64,000 nucleotides of DNA, from positions 7,595,427-7,659,426 of the forward strand of contig NW_024881296.1 in the NCBI RefSeq assembly GCF_018691265.1, given 5' to 3'. The notes below the pieces were generated by a model. That model had not been told where the DNA came from. It saw nothing but the letters and a program-made list of their open reading frames with translations, and made no database searches. This document shows, one piece after another, positions 62,231 through 64,000 of this stretch. A program made the translations under genes and the position numbers. This DNA comes from Tyto alba (lineage: Eukaryota > Chordata > Aves > Strigiformes > Tytonidae). Each line of letters begins with the position of its first letter. Positions within the stretch are counted from its first letter, which is position 1.

Positions 62231-63255
62231 ATTTTTAGAGTATTTTTATATGGGTCATTATTTCTACAGAAGTGATTTTCCACCAGAAGTGCCACCCTGT
62301 GCATGAGTCCAGGTCAGTAAGAGCTTTTACTGTCTCTTCATGTGAGACTCCCGGAGAAGGCATGATGTTGGGATTGGGTTTATTGCAGGAAAGGGAGTAA
62401 CTTTTCAGAGGGTGAAGAACATACTCAGTAGGATATTGGAATCATTACTCCTGCTGCTCCTGGCATGAGAGGTTTGGTTTATTAATGTATTTATTTTTGA
62501 TTAACAGTCACCATGCTTTCTGAATGTGGATGTGTTACATGTCAATCTGTAGCTGTATCCAGTGTCACAGTGGTTATTTAGGTCTGACGCAAATCATATT
62601 AGTCAGAACAGGAACTGAACATCAGTGTTTTGCCAGCACTGGTACAAATCCTTGGGCAGTTGAAACAATACCAAATATAAGACCATAAAGAAATCTGTTT
62701 ATCTCAATGTATTTATATAAATAGTGTGGAAGTATCCCTTGTCCTCATACAAACACTTCGCGCAGTTTCATTCATCAGCGTCCCCTTTTCCCAGCATCTG
62801 TGGATGCATTTTCTAGTGTGGTTTCTTCGGGCAGTTGAATTATTGCTTCCTGCGCAGCAGTAGATGTGGCAGACTTTGTATGCTTTGTAAGATATACATG
62901 TTCTAATGTACAGCTGTTCTGTTAGAAATTGGTTTTGAAACTGGCTTTGAACATAGAAGGCAATATATCCATGCCATTTCTTGGGTTCAGGTGTTGCTGA
63001 CAGCCAGCCAAATTACCATTACAAACTTATTACTAAACTGGCTGTGTTCAAAGTCGTTTCAGCCTTTCTGGGTTCAGCAGGTGACATTTGTGAGCTGATT
63101 ATGTAAACCTAGTCCTTTCCAAGGCAACTCTAAATCTAACTAGCAAGGCATTGATTCTGAGGAATTAGCAGTCTTCAGCTTTGATAACTAATGGCAGCAA
63201 AGGAAATCCATGTAGCATTAGTAGATACATGCAAATCAGTGTGTTGGAGTATCTC

Positions 63256-63271
63256 TTTTTTTTTTTTTTTT
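63256..63271. repeat. T16 homopolymer
   Basis: An uninterrupted run of 16 T. Confidence 0.8.
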
Positions 63272-63693
63272 AAATTGGTGGAAGAAGTCCTTTGACACTA
63301 GAACACTAGAAACTGGCAAAACAAAACAGTTCTGATTAGTGATTTCTCACCTAATCACTTCGGAGATCTAATCTTCATGATTCATGATTAATTTGTTTAA
63401 ATACGGTTTTACTACTTTTATTCTAGTGAGGTTTGAGGGATATATTATTATTGAAGGGAGCTGGAATAGCACCCTACTGAATCAGAACAGCTTGAAGTTT
63501 AAATCACTCTTACTGCTGCTGTGTGAGGATGAACCTAATGAATGTTTTCTTCAGCTGCAGAACTGGTTCAAGAGGTTTCTGCCACACCCTTCATCACCTC
63601 CCACATTTTGCAGATGCAACTCTGAGGACTGCAGTGTAAGCTTTGATTAGTGAGATGAACTAGGTTTGAAACAAATCTCCTCACTTTCACTCC

Positions 63694-63709
63694 TTTTTTT
63701 TTTTTTTTT
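63694..63709. repeat. T16 homopolymer
   Basis: An uninterrupted run of 16 T preceded by CC and followed by CTTT. Confidence 0.8.
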
Positions 63710-64000
63710 CTTTAAACCCAGATAATTTCATCAATTTAATTTACAGCACCTCTTCCTCCTCTCCCCTCCAGTGCATGCAAACCCAGTTCCATTAGGTCAA
63801 CTGAGGAGGTAGCAAAATGTAACATCCAGATGAATTTCCTCTGCTTAAAAATGCCTATCATAGTGGATTTTTTCCCCTCCTCCTTTCTGCCATAGAGGGT
63901 AGCTTATCTCAGCCTGGCTGGAGATCAAAGTTCTCAGGTTTGTTTAACAAAACTGTTGGTGAACTTTTAATTTTTACCCCTCTTTAACATATAACTCTGT

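Larger units (their letters stand above)
40972..64000 (+). other. KCNK1: KCNK1 intron 1 (5' part)
   Basis: The intron begins at the donor at 40972 and continues past the window. I looked on the plus strand for exon 2, which would encode YGHTVPL, M2, M3 and the second filter GLGDYV, and saw nothing like it. The intron is therefore at least 23 kb, in line with the very long first intron of mammalian KCNK1. Apart from the listed repeats and LTRs it is AT-rich with no recognisable exon. Frames of up to 153 codons (for example 47772-48233, minus) have no domain I know. Confidence 0.75.
61851..64000. other. Intronic DNA to the end of the window
   Basis: No exon is visible. The stretch 62070-62230 is very AT-rich and low in complexity. 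T16 runs lie at 63256-63271 and 63694-63709. The 88-codon frame at 63384-63650 has no domain I know. Confidence 0.6.

Noticed and set aside
41000..64000. KCNK1 exon 2
   Set aside because: I searched by eye for the rest of the first filter (YGHTVPL), the second filter (GLGDYV) and nearby wording and found none. It should lie past 64000.

Overview
The window looks like nuclear DNA from a bird. It holds one recognisable protein-coding exon in a CpG island, long AT-rich non-coding stretches, three long terminal repeats (LTRs) of a kind I recognise from avian endogenous retroviruses, and two fragments of CR1 LINEs, the dominant avian retrotransposon. I cannot fix the species. The LTR families recall Neoaves (for example passerines), but that is from memory, not a search.

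The only gene I can support is KCNK1, which encodes the two-pore-domain potassium channel TWIK-1. Its first coding exon lies at 40617-40971 on the plus strand and ends at a clean GTAAGG splice donor in phase 1. It carries the N-terminus, the first membrane helix, the cap domain and the start of the first pore loop. Everything downstream to position 64000 is best read as intron 1: I looked for the next exon (continuing the pore motif as YGHTVPL) and did not find it. The promoter region is a CpG island at about 39925-41345 with no TATA box, an E-box, an NRF1-like site, a GGAGCA hexamer array, a CCCT array and several long G or C runs.

Layout: 1-2013 non-coding; 2014-3130 a solo LTR with a perfect 5-bp target duplication; 3131-11946 non-coding, with a tRNA-like/SINE-like A-tailed segment near 5761-5866; 11947-12475 an ancient CR1-type LINE 3' end on the minus strand; 12476-39924 mostly featureless upstream DNA with a CpG-rich patch at 23290-23690 and simple repeats; 39925-41345 the KCNK1 island and exon 1; 40972-64000 intron 1, with two related sense-oriented solo LTRs (44858-45449, 55653-56265) and a CR1 fragment with an open frame (61523-61850).

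Most open frames of 60-160 codons in the window appear to be chance frames. They lack recognisable domains, overlap one another on both strands, or sit inside repeats. I found no rRNA, bacterial-type operon, CRISPR array or viral coding region. I did not find a convincing new biological system. The most useful leads are the exactly bounded LTR insertions, the tRNA-like element, the CpG patches away from the promoter and the G/C-tract architecture around exon 1.
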